Assembly (NCBI RefSeq): GCF_022179245.1
Contig: NZ_BPQM01000113.1
Location: 1 to 64,000, forward strand
From: Methylobacterium gregans
Lineage (GTDB): Bacteria > Pseudomonadota > Alphaproteobacteria > Rhizobiales > Beijerinckiaceae
Direction of reading: 5' to 3'
DNA: 64,000 bases
A program made the position numbers and the translations under genes. Below the pieces are notes generated by a model, which made no database searches, was not told the origin of the DNA, and saw nothing but the letters and a program-made list of their open reading frames with translations. The number at the start of each line of letters is the position of its first letter. The stretch's first letter is position 1. Positions 24,580 to 33,560 of the stretch are shown here, piece by piece.

Positions 24580-24613
24580 TCCCCCAGAGTGGATGAACAT
24601 CCACTCTGGGGGA
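24580..24613. repeat. Perfect 16-bp-stem palindrome between transporter and ridA
   Basis: Arms 24580-24595 and 24598-24613 (TCCCCCAGAGTGGATG and its exact complement) surround a 2-base spacer. The core TGGATGAACATCCA closely matches the core of a second palindrome at about 26000-26035 on the other side of the transporter gene. It could attenuate transcription between the two genes or be a shared protein-binding site. Confidence 0.6.
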
Positions 24614-24659
24614 AGGCGCATCTCGCCGGGACGCGGCCGAGATCGCTGCCGTGCGGCCG

Positions 24660-25988
24660 TCAATCGATGGCCCGGCGCGCCGTCTCGGGCGCGGCGAGCG
24701 TGGCGAGCAGGGTCACGCAGGCCAGCGCGATGAGGTAGACCGAGATCGGCCAGGTCGCGCCCGCGCTCCAGGTCAGCAGGGCCGCCGCGATCAGCGGGGT
24801 GAAGCCGCCGCTGAGCGCCGCCCCGACCTGGAAGCCGAGGGAGGCGCCGCTGTAGCGCAGGCGCGCCTCGAAGAGCTCGGACATCCAGGCCGCGCCGGTG
24901 CCGAACATGATGCCCTGGCCGAAGCTCAGCGCGACCGCGACCGTGAGCGTGATGATCGTCGGATCGCGCGTGTCGAGGAGCGTGAACAGCGGGAACGCGA
25001 AGGCGATCGAGAACAGGCAGGCCGCGACGAAGAGCGGGCGGCGGCCGTAGCGGTCCGACAGCCACCCGAACAGCGGCAGGGTGAAGAGCTCGATGACGGC
25101 CGCGATCAGGATGCCGTTCAGGATGACGCTGCGCGGCAGGCCGAGCGGGCCGGTGACGTAGGCGATCGAGAACACCGTGACGATGCTCACATAGGCGATC
25201 TCGGAGACCTTGAGGCCGACCGCCTTCAGGAAGGTGCGCGGATGCTCGGTGAGGATCTCCATCACCGGCAGCTTGGCGGTGGCGGCCCGCTGCTTGACCC
25301 GCCGGAAGGACGGGGTCTCGTGCAGCCGCAGGCGGATGAACAGGCCGACCGCCACGAGGAGCGCGCTCGCCAGGAAGGGCAGCCGCCAGCCCCAGGCCAG
25401 GAACTCCGCTTCGGGCAGCAGGCCGGCCAGGGCGAAGGCGCCGATCGAGGTGACGACGCCGAGCGGGTAGCCGAGCTGGACGAGGCTGCCGAAGAAGCCG
25501 CGCCGCCCGGGCGGGACGCTCTCGACCACCATGAGGACGGCGCCGCCCCACTCGCCGCCGATGCCGATGCCCTGCACGAGGCGCAGCGCCACGAGCAGGA
25601 TCGGGGCCCAGATGCCGATCTGGGCGTAGGTCGGCAGGCAGCCGATCAGGAAGGTGCCGAGGCCCATGATGATGATCGTCAGGGACAGCATCGCCTTGCG
25701 GCCGACCCTGTCGCCGAAATGGCCGAAGATCACGCCGCCCAGGGGCCTGGCCAGGAAGCCGACCGCGTAGGAGCCGAACGCCGCGATCGTGCCGACCAGG
25801 GGATCGAAGCTCGGGAAGAAGAGCTTGCTGAACACCAGCGCGCTGGCCGTGCCGTAGATCAGGAAGTCGTACCACTCGACGGTGGTGCCGATCACGCTGG
25901 ACCAGACGATCTGGCGCCGGTCGGAATCGGAGACCGCGTCGCGGTCCAGGGGCAAACCGCCTTGCAGCGGCATCACGGCGTCCGTCAC
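24660..25988 (-). CDS. MHS-family MFS transporter (metabolite:H+ symporter)
   Basis: This 442-residue, twelve-helix transporter has a GTG start at 25988 with GGAGG 8 bases upstream; ATG 25973 is the alternative. SSVIGTTVEWYDFLIYGTAS opens helix 1 in the manner of the MHS family (ShiA, KgtP, ProP). The loop GHFGDRVGRKAML carries the MFS signature, and GIGIGGEWGGAVLMVVES is the MHS helix-5 motif. These carriers import organic acids, betaines or shikimate with protons. It is followed by ridA, MOSC and reductase genes on the same strand and faces a divergent XRE-cupin regulator. Confidence 0.93.
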   Translation of the reverse strand: MTDAVMPLQGGLPLDRDAVSDSDRRQIVWSSVIGTTVEWYDFLIYGTASALVFSKLFFPSFDPLVGTIAAFGSYAVGFLARPLGGVIFGHFGDRVGRKAMLSLTIIIMGLGTFLIGCLPTYAQIGIWAPILLVALRLVQGIGIGGEWGGAVLMVVESVPPGRRGFFGSLVQLGYPLGVVTSIGAFALAGLLPEAEFLAWGWRLPFLASALLVAVGLFIRLRLHETPSFRRVKQRAATAKLPVMEILTEHPRTFLKAVGLKVSEIAYVSIVTVFSIAYVTGPLGLPRSVILNGILIAAVIELFTLPLFGWLSDRYGRRPLFVAACLFSIAFAFPLFTLLDTRDPTIITLTVAVALSFGQGIMFGTGAAWMSELFEARLRYSGASLGFQVGAALSGGFTPLIAAALLTWSAGATWPISVYLIALACVTLLATLAAPETARRAID

Positions 25989-25999
25989 GGCACATCCTC

Positions 26000-26034
26000 C
26001 ACCAAGATGGATGTAAATCCATCGGGGTGGAGGC
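26000..26034. promoter_or_regulatory. Imperfect palindrome in the divergent transporter/regulator region
   Basis: CTCCACC-AA-GATGGAT faces ATCCATC-GG-GGTGGAG with one two-base mismatch in the stem. The core TGGATGTAAATCCA matches the core of the hairpin at 24580-24613. It lies 12-46 bases upstream of the transporter start, a position suited to an operator for the divergent XRE-cupin regulator. Confidence 0.45.
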
Positions 26035-26211
26035 AAGGGACGTGCCAGCCAAGCTGCCCGGCCGCTCGGCCGCACCGGGTCTCGGCGCGTGGCTCCGCCG
26101 TGCGGGGTGCAATCGGGGTGCAATCCCGCGGCCTCTGCGGTAGGCGATGAGGAACCATCGCTGCCGCGCCCTCCCGATGCACGGCGCTGTCGCGGATGCG
26201 GATGACCGAGT

Positions 26212-26817
26212 ATGACGCTGAGGATGATCGGCCGGGACCAGGCCGCGGCGGACGCTTCCCCTCAGGTCCACATCGCCGAGGAGATCCGCCGCCGCCGCAG
26301 GGAGCAGGGCCTCTCGCTAGAGGCCCTCGCGACGCGCTCGGGCGTCAGCCGCTCGATGATCTCCAAGATCGAGCGCGCCGAAGCCGTCCCCTCGACGGTG
26401 GTTCTGTCCCGTCTGGCCGAGGCGCTCGGCGTGACGTTCTCGCGCCTGATGGCACCCTCGACCGAGCGCGAGGTCCTGCTGATCCCGGCCAACCGGCAGC
26501 CGATCCTGCGCGACGCGGAATCGGGCTTCCTGCGCCGCTGCATCTCGCCGGTCCTGCCCGGCCGCGGCATCGACTGGGTGCTCAACACCCTGCCCGAAGG
26601 GGCGAGTACCGGGGAGTTCACGGCGCACAGGCGCGGCGTCGCCGAGTACATCTTCGTCCTGCGCGGCCGCCTGCGCGCCGTGATCGGCGAGCGCGCGGTC
26701 GTCATGGAGGTGGGCGACAGCCTGTACTTCGAGGCCGATGCGGGGCACGCCTTCACGAATGTCGGTTCGGAGGCCTGCGAGTATTTTCTCGTCATCGATC
26801 CGTCGCACGCGCGGTGA
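26212..26817 (+). CDS. XRE-family regulator with C-terminal cupin domain
   Basis: This is a 201-residue two-domain regulator. The N-terminal helix-turn-helix (about residues 18-75) reads IAEEIRRRRREQGLSLEALA, then SGVSRSMISKIERAEAVPS. The cupin (about 120-195) has FTAHRRGVAEYIFVLRGRLR and EVGDSLYFEADAGHAFTN, with His and Glu residues placed for metal or ligand binding. Members commonly sense the substrate of a neighbouring transport or amine-catabolic operon. It is divergent from the MHS transporter gene with 223 bases between. Confidence 0.93.
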   Translation: MTLRMIGRDQAAADASPQVHIAEEIRRRRREQGLSLEALATRSGVSRSMISKIERAEAVPSTVVLSRLAEALGVTFSRLMAPSTEREVLLIPANRQPILRDAESGFLRRCISPVLPGRGIDWVLNTLPEGASTGEFTAHRRGVAEYIFVLRGRLRAVIGERAVVMEVGDSLYFEADAGHAFTNVGSEACEYFLVIDPSHAR

Positions 26818-26950
26818 ATCCCCGGCCGGGACGTCGTCGAGCGGGCGGTCGCGGACGGCGCCATCCGCGCGTGCCTGAAGAACGTCGCGCGGCTTCGATG
26901 AAGAACAGCCACCGATCTCGATTCTATGGCCGCATCGTCTGTCGCGCTGC

Positions 26951-28468
26951 TCAAGTGAGGTCCTGCGGGGGAACGAACGGGTTCAGGCGCTCGAGCTCCG
27001 CCGCGATGGCCAGCGTGGTCCGATCTTCGAGATAAGGCCCGATGATCTGGACGCCGACCGGGAGGCCATCGATCCGCCCGATGGGCGCTGCGGTCGCCGG
27101 AAGCGAGGCGAGCGTCGCGAGGCCTGCCCAGAAGAGCTGATCGTTGTAGTCGATCCGGTGCCCGTTCACCGCCAGCGTCCGCTCCTCACGCGGTCGCCGT
27201 TCATCGATCGGGAAGGCCGGGCCGACGCCCGCCGGCGCGATGACGACATCGAACCGGGTGAAGAAGGCGCTCCAGGCGCGCTTCAGCTCCGCACGGATCT
27301 CGGAGGCCGCGATCCAGTCCCGATGGCGCTGCGCGTAGGCGCTGAAGGTCCGGGAGACGTAGGGGCTTGCATCCGCGTCCGCGACGGCGGAGCGCCGCAC
27401 CGCGTCGTCGAACGCGGCCTGCGGAAGCCGTCCGGACGCCGCGCCGCGCAGCAGCTGGAGATAGGTCGCGTGGTGCCGCTCGTGATCGTCGAACGGCAGC
27501 GCCTCCGCGACGACCGCCGCGCCTTCGGCCCGGAGCCGCCGGCCGAGGTCGAGGATCGCGTCGCGGTACCGGTGATCGACCTCGGCCACGGGCGAGTCGG
27601 AGATCAGGGCCACGCGCAGGCCGCGCAGGCCCGTCGCCCGCGGGGGCGGAAGCTGGAGCCGCCACGCGGCCGCGTCCGGCCCGGCCGGTCCGGCGATCAC
27701 GTCGAGGGCGAGCACGAGATCGGCGACGGATCGTGCCAGCGGGCCGCTGACCACGAGGTCGTTGTCGAGACGGCTGCCGGGACGCTCGTTCCCGAGATTC
27801 GGCACGATCCCCGGCGTCGGCTTGTGGCCGAACACCCCGCAGAAATGCGCGGGCAGGCGGATCGAGCCGCCGGCGTCGCTCCCGAGTTCCAGCGGCACCA
27901 GACCGGCCGCGAGCGCGGCCGTCGCGCCGCCGGACGAGCCGCCCGGCGTCCGCGCGAGGTCCCACGGGTTGCGCGTCGTGCCGTGCAGGGCGTTGTAGCT
28001 CTGCCAGTCGAGGGCGTTGATCGGCACGTTCGTCTTGCCGAAGATGATCGCGCCGGCCGCCAGCAGCCGATCGACCACCACGGCGCTGCGGGCGGGAACG
28101 TGGGCCGCCAGAGCCGGGTCGCCGTAGGTCGTCGGCCATCCGGCGACGTTGTTGGTCTCCTTCACGGTCATCGGCAGGCCGTGCAGGGGCCCCCAGCGCT
28201 CGCCGCGTGCCAGGGCGGCATCGGCGGCGTCCGCGCGGGCACGGGCGGCGTCGAGGTCGGTGAAGATCACCGCGTTGATCTGCGGGAACCGGGCGATCCG
28301 CGCGAGGTGCAGTTCGAGGAGCGCCCGCGCCGTCACCGCCCGCCGGGCGAGACGGTCGAGCAGGGTCACGGCCGGCGCGAAGGCCAAGTCCTCCGGCAGG
28401 TCGTCCGGCAAGTCCTTCGGCAAGTCGTCCGGCAAATCTTGCGGCAAATCTTGCGGCAGGGTCCGCAT
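26951..28468 (-). CDS. Amidase (amidase-signature family)
   Basis: This 505-residue serine amidase has the Ser-cisSer-Lys triad as K103 (PMTVKETNN), S178 (PGGSSGGATAAL) and S202 (LGSDAGGSIRLP), with the 24-residue S-S spacing seen in fatty acid amide hydrolase. It hydrolyses amides to acid and ammonia in the cytosol; the substrate cannot be read. The first 28 residues are odd: a run of DLPx repeats (QDLPQDLPDDLPKDLPDDLP) encoded by 12-bp repeats, absent from typical amidases. It ends a long leftward operon, 15 bases after an ABC permease gene, and presumably hydrolyses the imported compound. Confidence 0.94.
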   Translation of the reverse strand: MRTLPQDLPQDLPDDLPKDLPDDLPEDLAFAPAVTLLDRLARRAVTARALLELHLARIARFPQINAVIFTDLDAARARADAADAALARGERWGPLHGLPMTVKETNNVAGWPTTYGDPALAAHVPARSAVVVDRLLAAGAIIFGKTNVPINALDWQSYNALHGTTRNPWDLARTPGGSSGGATAALAAGLVPLELGSDAGGSIRLPAHFCGVFGHKPTPGIVPNLGNERPGSRLDNDLVVSGPLARSVADLVLALDVIAGPAGPDAAAWRLQLPPPRATGLRGLRVALISDSPVAEVDHRYRDAILDLGRRLRAEGAAVVAEALPFDDHERHHATYLQLLRGAASGRLPQAAFDDAVRRSAVADADASPYVSRTFSAYAQRHRDWIAASEIRAELKRAWSAFFTRFDVVIAPAGVGPAFPIDERRPREERTLAVNGHRIDYNDQLFWAGLATLASLPATAAPIGRIDGLPVGVQIIGPYLEDRTTLAIAAELERLNPFVPPQDLT

Positions 28469-28483
28469 CGCAGGTCTCCCGTT

Positions 28484-29269
28484 TCAGGTGCGCCCGGCGG
28501 GCGGCAGGTCGTTGCGCGCGCCTTCCCAGAACACGACGCGCCGCTGCAGGGCGCGGATGAGGCTGCTGCCCAGCACGCCGAAGGCCGCCAGGACGACGAC
28601 GCCCGCGAACATCACGGCGACGTTCATGTTCACGGTGGCCGATCCGATCAGGTAGCCGACGCCGCGCTCCGACGCGACGAACTCGCCGACCACCGCCCCG
28701 ATCAGGGCGAGCACGATGCCGATCTCGAGGCCTGCGAAGATCGCGCTCGCGGCCGCCGGCAGCTTGATGTGCAGGAAGATCCACCAGCCCGGCCGCGAGA
28801 AGGCCCGCGCCATCGCGATCAGGTCGGGATCGGCCCGCCGGATGCCCCCGATCGTGTTCACCAGCAGGGGGAAGAAGCAGATCAGGCCGACGAGCACGAC
28901 CTTCGAGGCGAGCCCGAAGCCGAACCAGACCAGGATCAGGGGCGCGAGCGCCACCTTCGGCATGGCCTGGACCGCCACGATGTAGGGGAACACGAAGCGC
29001 TCGAAGAGCCGGCTCTCGGCGACCAGGATCCCGGTGATCACCGCGGCGAGCGATCCCAGCAGATACCCGCTCAGCGTCGCCGTCAGGGTGAACCGGATAT
29101 GCGGCCAGAACGCGCCGTCGGCGAGCCCGCTCCAGAGCGCGCGCGCCACCGCGCCCGGGGGCGGCAGCAGGTAGGACGGCAGGCCGCCGGGGCCGGTCGC
29201 GTAGCTCCACGCGGCCCAGAGCGCCAGGAAGGTCGCGGCCGGTGGCAGGACGGCGAGCAGGCGCCTCAT
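28484..29269 (-). CDS. ABC transporter permease (nitrate/sulfonate/taurine type)
   Basis: This 261-residue permease has six hydrophobic segments. AVQAMPKVALAPLILVWFGFG and ARAFSRPGWWIFLHIKLPAA form the EAA-type ATPase-contact loop of the SsuC/TauC family. It overlaps the ATPase gene by four bases (ATGA at 29269-29266), which fixes the start. It is part of the second of two such transport systems in the same operon. The ligand may be an amide or aromatic compound, given the amidase and acyl-CoA synthetase nearby. Confidence 0.92.
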   Translation of the reverse strand: MRRLLAVLPPAATFLALWAAWSYATGPGGLPSYLLPPPGAVARALWSGLADGAFWPHIRFTLTATLSGYLLGSLAAVITGILVAESRLFERFVFPYIVAVQAMPKVALAPLILVWFGFGLASKVVLVGLICFFPLLVNTIGGIRRADPDLIAMARAFSRPGWWIFLHIKLPAAASAIFAGLEIGIVLALIGAVVGEFVASERGVGYLIGSATVNMNVAVMFAGVVVLAAFGVLGSSLIRALQRRVVFWEGARNDLPPAGRT

Positions 29270-30069
29270 CGGACCGGGTCTCCCGCGGCGATGGAATCGT
29301 CGAAGAGACGCCTGAGCTGGCGCGCGAGCCGGGCGAAGTCCGGAGCGCCGAGACTGTCCAGGGTCCTGGGGCGGGCCAGCGGGACCTCCATGTCCGCCAG
29401 GATCCGGCCCGGCCGGCCCGCCAGCACCACGATCCGGTCGGCGAGGAACAGGGCCTCGGGGATCGAGTGGGTGACGAAGAGCGCCGTCGAGCGCTCCTCC
29501 ATCCAGATCCGCTGCAACTCCAGCGAGAGCCGCTCGCGGGTCATCGCGTCGAGGGCCGAGAAGGGCTCGTCGAGGAGCAGGAGCTGCGGCCGGTGCATCA
29601 GCATCCGGGCGAGACCGACGCGCTGCGCCATGCCGCCGCTCAGCGCGCCCGGGTAGAGGGCCGCCGCCCGGGCCAGGCCCACGGTCTCGATCAGGTGGTC
29701 GGCGCGGGCGCGCTCGGCATCGCTCGCGCGCGACGCGAAGGCCGCCGGAAGCAGGACGTTGTCGCGCACGGTGCGCCAGGGCAGCAGCGTCGGCTTCTGG
29801 AAGACCATGCCGATCTCGCGCCGCGGTCCGCGGATCGGCGTCCCGGCGAGCGTCATGGTGCCGGCTTGCGGCCGTTCGAGCCCGGCCAGCAGCTTCAGCA
29901 GGGTCGACTTGCCCCCGCCCGAGGGGCCGAGGATCGCCACGAAGGCCCCCTCGGCCACGTCGAGCGTGAGGGCGTCGAGGATCGGGGGCTCCGAGCCCCG
30001 ATAGGCGAAGCGGACATCGGACAGGGCGAGCACCGGCGGCTCCGGCGCGACCGCGGGCGCGACGCTCAC
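29266..30069 (-). CDS. ABC transporter ATPase (nitrate/sulfonate/taurine type)
   Basis: This is a 267-residue ATPase. GTG at 30069 overlaps the stop of the upstream receptor gene (GTGA), which sets the start. Walker A is GPSGGGKSTLL, the Q-loop region VFQKPTLLPWRT is typical of SsuB/TauB, the signature is LSGGMAQRVGLA and Walker B is LLLLDEPFSALD. It powers the permease encoded directly downstream. Confidence 0.93.
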   Translation of the reverse strand: MSVAPAVAPEPPVLALSDVRFAYRGSEPPILDALTLDVAEGAFVAILGPSGGGKSTLLKLLAGLERPQAGTMTLAGTPIRGPRREIGMVFQKPTLLPWRTVRDNVLLPAAFASRASDAERARADHLIETVGLARAAALYPGALSGGMAQRVGLARMLMHRPQLLLLDEPFSALDAMTRERLSLELQRIWMEERSTALFVTHSIPEALFLADRIVVLAGRPGRILADMEVPLARPRTLDSLGAPDFARLARQLRRLFDDSIAAGDPVR

Positions 30070-31187
30070 GGCAGGGCCCGGGCGCGGGCGATCAGGGCCT
30101 CGCGATCGAACGCCGCGTAGGCCGGCACCAGCGCGTTCGTGAAGTAGGACGCGACCGGGATGTCGTCGGCGGCGAACTCGCCGTTGGCCCGCATCTCGGC
30201 GATGTAGGCCTTGATGATGTCGAGGTCGTAGGCGCCGGGAACCCGGGCCTGCCCCGTCTCGTCGCGCAGCAGTGGCTCGATCCAGCGCTGCAGCAGGCGA
30301 ACGTTCGCGGCCAGCGGACCGGCGGTGTCGCCCTGCGGTCGGGCACCCGGGTTGCGGCGCCAGAACGCCTCGATGCAGGCGCGCGGATTCGCGTCGCAGA
30401 CGACGAGCGCCTTGGTCCAGGCGCGGCCGAACCGCTCGATCAGCCCGGGATCGCTCTCCAGCGTCGACCGGTGGGCGAGAAACCCGTTGACGATCATCCG
30501 GCGGAAGGTCGGCGGAAACGCGAGGCGCCGGGCCGCCGTGCCCTCCCCCTCGAGGAGGTCGATCCATGTGCTGTTGAAGTTGAGGGCCTGGACGCGGTTC
30601 TCCCGCAGCGCGTGAAACCCTGCGCCGAGGACGCCGACCGCCACGATCTGCACGTCCTTGCCGGGCTCCAAGCCGACCGAGCGCAGCAGCGCGCGGGTCT
30701 GCGGGATCGTCCCCCAGGTCAGGGCCCCGACCCCGATGGCCGCGCCGCGCAGGTCGGCGAGGCTCTTGATGGTGGAATCCGCCCTGACCGCGATCTCGAG
30801 GGTGTTGCGGGGCCCGGCATTGTACACGTAGGTCACCGGGAGCGGCGGCTCACCGGTCTTGTGGGCGGACAGCAGGGTCTCGGGCAGCGGCAGCGCGAGG
30901 GTGATGTTGCGCTGAAGCAGCTGCGGGAGCAGGGCGCCGGCGCCCGGCAGGACGACGTACTCGACCTGCAGGTTCTCGTCGCCGAACAGGCGCAGCTCCT
31001 CGGCGATCGCCTGGACGCTTCCCTCGGTGACGGAGGGCGGAATCGCCAGGCCGACCTTCACCCGGTCCTGCGCCTGCGCACAGGCGATGTGGGTGCCCAG
31101 CAGGCCCGCCAGGATCAGGCGGGCGAGGATCAGGCGGGCGAGGATCAGGCGCGCGGAGAACCTGGGGCGCGACGGCGATTTCATCAT
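30066..31187 (-). CDS. ABC transporter substrate-binding protein (NMT1/SsuA-like)
   Basis: This is a 373-residue exported receptor starting at the first of two adjacent ATG codons (31187, 31184). The signal peptide contains a threefold tandem repeat of ARLIL, encoded by 15-bp direct repeats, before LLGTHIACAQAQD. The mature part has VKVGLAIPPSVTEGS, VEYVVLPGAGALLPQLLQ and SLADLRGAAIGVG, the usual order in SsuA/NMT1-like receptors. It belongs to the second ABC system of this operon. An expanded signal-peptide repeat is unusual and could alter export efficiency. Confidence 0.92.
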   Translation of the reverse strand: MMKSPSRPRFSARLILARLILARLILAGLLGTHIACAQAQDRVKVGLAIPPSVTEGSVQAIAEELRLFGDENLQVEYVVLPGAGALLPQLLQRNITLALPLPETLLSAHKTGEPPLPVTYVYNAGPRNTLEIAVRADSTIKSLADLRGAAIGVGALTWGTIPQTRALLRSVGLEPGKDVQIVAVGVLGAGFHALRENRVQALNFNSTWIDLLEGEGTAARRLAFPPTFRRMIVNGFLAHRSTLESDPGLIERFGRAWTKALVVCDANPRACIEAFWRRNPGARPQGDTAGPLAANVRLLQRWIEPLLRDETGQARVPGAYDLDIIKAYIAEMRANGEFAADDIPVASYFTNALVPAYAAFDREALIARARALP

Positions 31188-31245
31188 GCTTCTACTCGGT
31201 CGGACGGGGGCGGGCATCGGGGGCGCGAACGTCCCGGCGGATGGA

Positions 31246-32757
31246 TCAGGCGGAGCCCAGCATCGCCTCGGCGCGCGCCCTGAGGGCGTTGCGGTCGATC
31301 TTGTTGGTCGATGCGAGCGGCAGCGCGTCGAGGAACCAGACGCGGCGCGGGTGCTGGTAGGCGGGTGCGTGGGCGAGCGCGTGCGCCTTGACGCCCGCCT
31401 CGTCGACGGTGCCGCCGGGCCGGCGCACCACGAAGGCGACGGGCTTGGTCCCCTTGATCGCGTCCTCGACCGGGACCACGCTGGCCTGGAGCACGTCGGG
31501 ATGGCTCTCGAGCACCAGCTCGACCTCGCCGGGGAAGATGTTCTCGCCCCCCGACACGAACATGTCGTCGGTGCGCCCGAGGACGTAGTGGAAGCCGTCC
31601 GCGTCGCGGCGGAAGACGTCGCCGGTGTCGTAGTAGCCGTCCGGCGTGATGGGCGTGCGCAGCTCCGGCCTGTTGTGATAGCCGAGCATGATCGCGGGAC
31701 TGCGCATCTGCAGGACGCCTGCCTCGGGCGCCTCTGGACCGACGAGGCGCACCGACACCGCGGGATGGGGATAGCCGACCGCGTTGACCGGTGTCGGAAG
31801 GCCCGCCGGATGGCCGGCGAACACGACCGGGCCGCCCTCGGTGGTGCCGTAGGCGTTGAGGATCCGCGCGTTCGGCAGAAGGGCCCGGATCTGGTGGGCG
31901 AGGGCCTCGTTGACCGGCGCCGAGCCCATCCGCACCGCGCGCACGCTTCCGAGATCGGCCGCCCGCAGCGCCTCCCGCTCGCGCAGCATCATGGCGATCA
32001 TCGGGGGCACGGCCGTGAGCCAGGTGCAGCGATGGCGGCTGATCGCCTCGATATAGGCCCGGGCCTCGAACTGCGGCAGCAGGACCATGGTGGCGCCGGC
32101 CGCGCAGACGAGGAGCGCCAGGGCCAGCGCGTTCATGTGGTAGAGCGGCGCCGCGATCAGGACCCGGTCCGCGCTGAGGTCTGTCTCCGCCATCCGGGTG
32201 CGCACCACCCAGAGATGGCTCGCGTGCGAGAGCCGCACGCCCTTCGGCCGGCCGGTGGAGCCCGAGGTGTAGAGGAACAGGGCCGCCTCGTCCGGCGCGG
32301 GCTCGACCGGCGCGAACGGGCCGGGATCGAGCCAGGCCGCGAAGCCCTCGGCGCCGTCGGCATCGAGGTCGGCCACGCGCAGATCCGGCGCCAGCCCGTC
32401 GAGAAGCGCCCGGCGCGGGCCGTCGCAGAGGACGAGCCGCGCGCCGCAATCGCCCAGCACCTGCGCGATCGTGGCCGGCGGGAACTTGTGGTTCACCGGC
32501 ACCGGCACCACGCCGGCGCGCATGGCGCCCAGCAGCGCGGCCAGCGCCTCCGGCCGGTTGGCCGAGAGGATCGCGATCCGGTCGCCGCGCCGGATCCCGC
32601 CGCGCAGGAGCCCGCGGGCGAAGGCGTCGGCCTGAGCGTCGAGCCGGGCGCGGCTCATCACGTCGGGCTCGGCGCCGGAGCGGACCCCGATGATCACCGG
32701 GCGCTCGGGATCGCCGCTCCGATCGACCAGGGCACCGAGATTCGTCACGGCCGTCAT
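31246..32757 (-). CDS. Acyl-CoA synthetase / AMP-dependent ligase
   Basis: This 503-residue ANL-superfamily enzyme has the P-loop LYTSGSTGRPKGVRLS at about residues 163-178, AYGTTEGG, YYDTGDVFRR, GRTDDMFVSGGENIFPGEVE and the C-terminal catalytic Lys in LPLASTNKIDR. It activates a carboxylic acid to the adenylate and then the CoA thioester. ATG at 32757 overlaps the stop of the VOC gene (ATGA). In this operon it would activate the acid released by the amidase or imported directly. Confidence 0.94.
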   Translation of the reverse strand: MTAVTNLGALVDRSGDPERPVIIGVRSGAEPDVMSRARLDAQADAFARGLLRGGIRRGDRIAILSANRPEALAALLGAMRAGVVPVPVNHKFPPATIAQVLGDCGARLVLCDGPRRALLDGLAPDLRVADLDADGAEGFAAWLDPGPFAPVEPAPDEAALFLYTSGSTGRPKGVRLSHASHLWVVRTRMAETDLSADRVLIAAPLYHMNALALALLVCAAGATMVLLPQFEARAYIEAISRHRCTWLTAVPPMIAMMLREREALRAADLGSVRAVRMGSAPVNEALAHQIRALLPNARILNAYGTTEGGPVVFAGHPAGLPTPVNAVGYPHPAVSVRLVGPEAPEAGVLQMRSPAIMLGYHNRPELRTPITPDGYYDTGDVFRRDADGFHYVLGRTDDMFVSGGENIFPGEVELVLESHPDVLQASVVPVEDAIKGTKPVAFVVRRPGGTVDEAGVKAHALAHAPAYQHPRRVWFLDALPLASTNKIDRNALRARAEAMLGSA

Positions 32758-33560
32758 GATCGAGCCCTGCACAGGAGACGCAGATCGAGGGCGGGGAGCG
32801 CCAGCGCCCCCCTGTCGGGGCCGAGCCGGGTCCACTCGGCGCCGGGCAGGGAGCCGGCCCGCGCCGCGAGCGGGTCGAGCCCGGCGAAGACGAGGCCGAC
32901 GTCGCGGAAGCGCGCCCGCTCCCCCGGGACGATCGCGACCATCATGTCGCCGAGGCGGATCCGCCACGTTCCGTCCAAGCATTTCCCGTCCACATGTTCG
33001 GCCGGGGCGCCGCAGGCGGCGGCGTAGCGGCCGGCCTCGCCGGCCGGATCTGGGCTCTCGACCGTCAGGGCGTCGATGCCGAGGAACCCGTTGGGATGGG
33101 CGAACCAGTCCGGCCGCCAGACCAGATCCGGCGTCAGGTGCTCGCAATGGTAGAGGCGGCCCGCGGGGAACAGGGCGGCGGGCAGGCGCACGGTGCGGAA
33201 CCGGGCCTCGGCGGAGATCCCGTCGACCGTGACCGGCCGCGAGAAGGAAACGGGCGGGCCCGCGGCGAGGCCGGCGGCCGCGAGGCGCGCGTGGGTGGCG
33301 TCGGCATCCCGGCTCCGCAGGACGAGGCCGTTCAGGCCGAACGGCGAGTCGACGACGTCCCGGCGCTGCGGTCCGGTCTCGGGCAGGCCGACCAGCTCGA
33401 GATAGGCCCCCGGCGTCATCATCAGGTGGTTGATGGAGCCCAGCGAGTGGTGCCCGCGCGGCGTGAGCTGGAAGCCCAGCGCCGCGAAGGTGGCGGCGGC
33501 CTCGTCCATGCGGTGCAGGACGTTGATCACCACGTGGTCGAGGGCGGCGCCCGCGCTCAT
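32754..33560 (-). CDS. VOC-family protein, glyoxalase-like (PF13468 type)
   Basis: This 268-residue protein begins ALDHVVINVLHRMDEAAATF, the opening of the Glyoxalase_3-like VOC group. HSLGSINHLMMTPGAYLELV follows, then a second module with GIDALTVESPDP. It is longer than single-domain VOC proteins and may act as a monomer with two modules. The function (dioxygenase, isomerase or binding protein) is not readable. Both ends overlap neighbouring genes by four bases (thioesterase upstream, acyl-CoA synthetase downstream), so it is tightly co-translated and likely acts on the same pathway. Confidence 0.85.
   Translation of the reverse strand: MSAGAALDHVVINVLHRMDEAAATFAALGFQLTPRGHHSLGSINHLMMTPGAYLELVGLPETGPQRRDVVDSPFGLNGLVLRSRDADATHARLAAAGLAAGPPVSFSRPVTVDGISAEARFRTVRLPAALFPAGRLYHCEHLTPDLVWRPDWFAHPNGFLGIDALTVESPDPAGEAGRYAAACGAPAEHVDGKCLDGTWRIRLGDMMVAIVPGERARFRDVGLVFAGLDPLAARAGSLPGAEWTRLGPDRGALALPALDLRLLCRARS

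Noticed and set aside
27158-29656. An 832-codon plus-strand open frame
   Set aside because: It lies antisense to the amidase and ABC genes and reads as charged low-complexity sequence without a domain.
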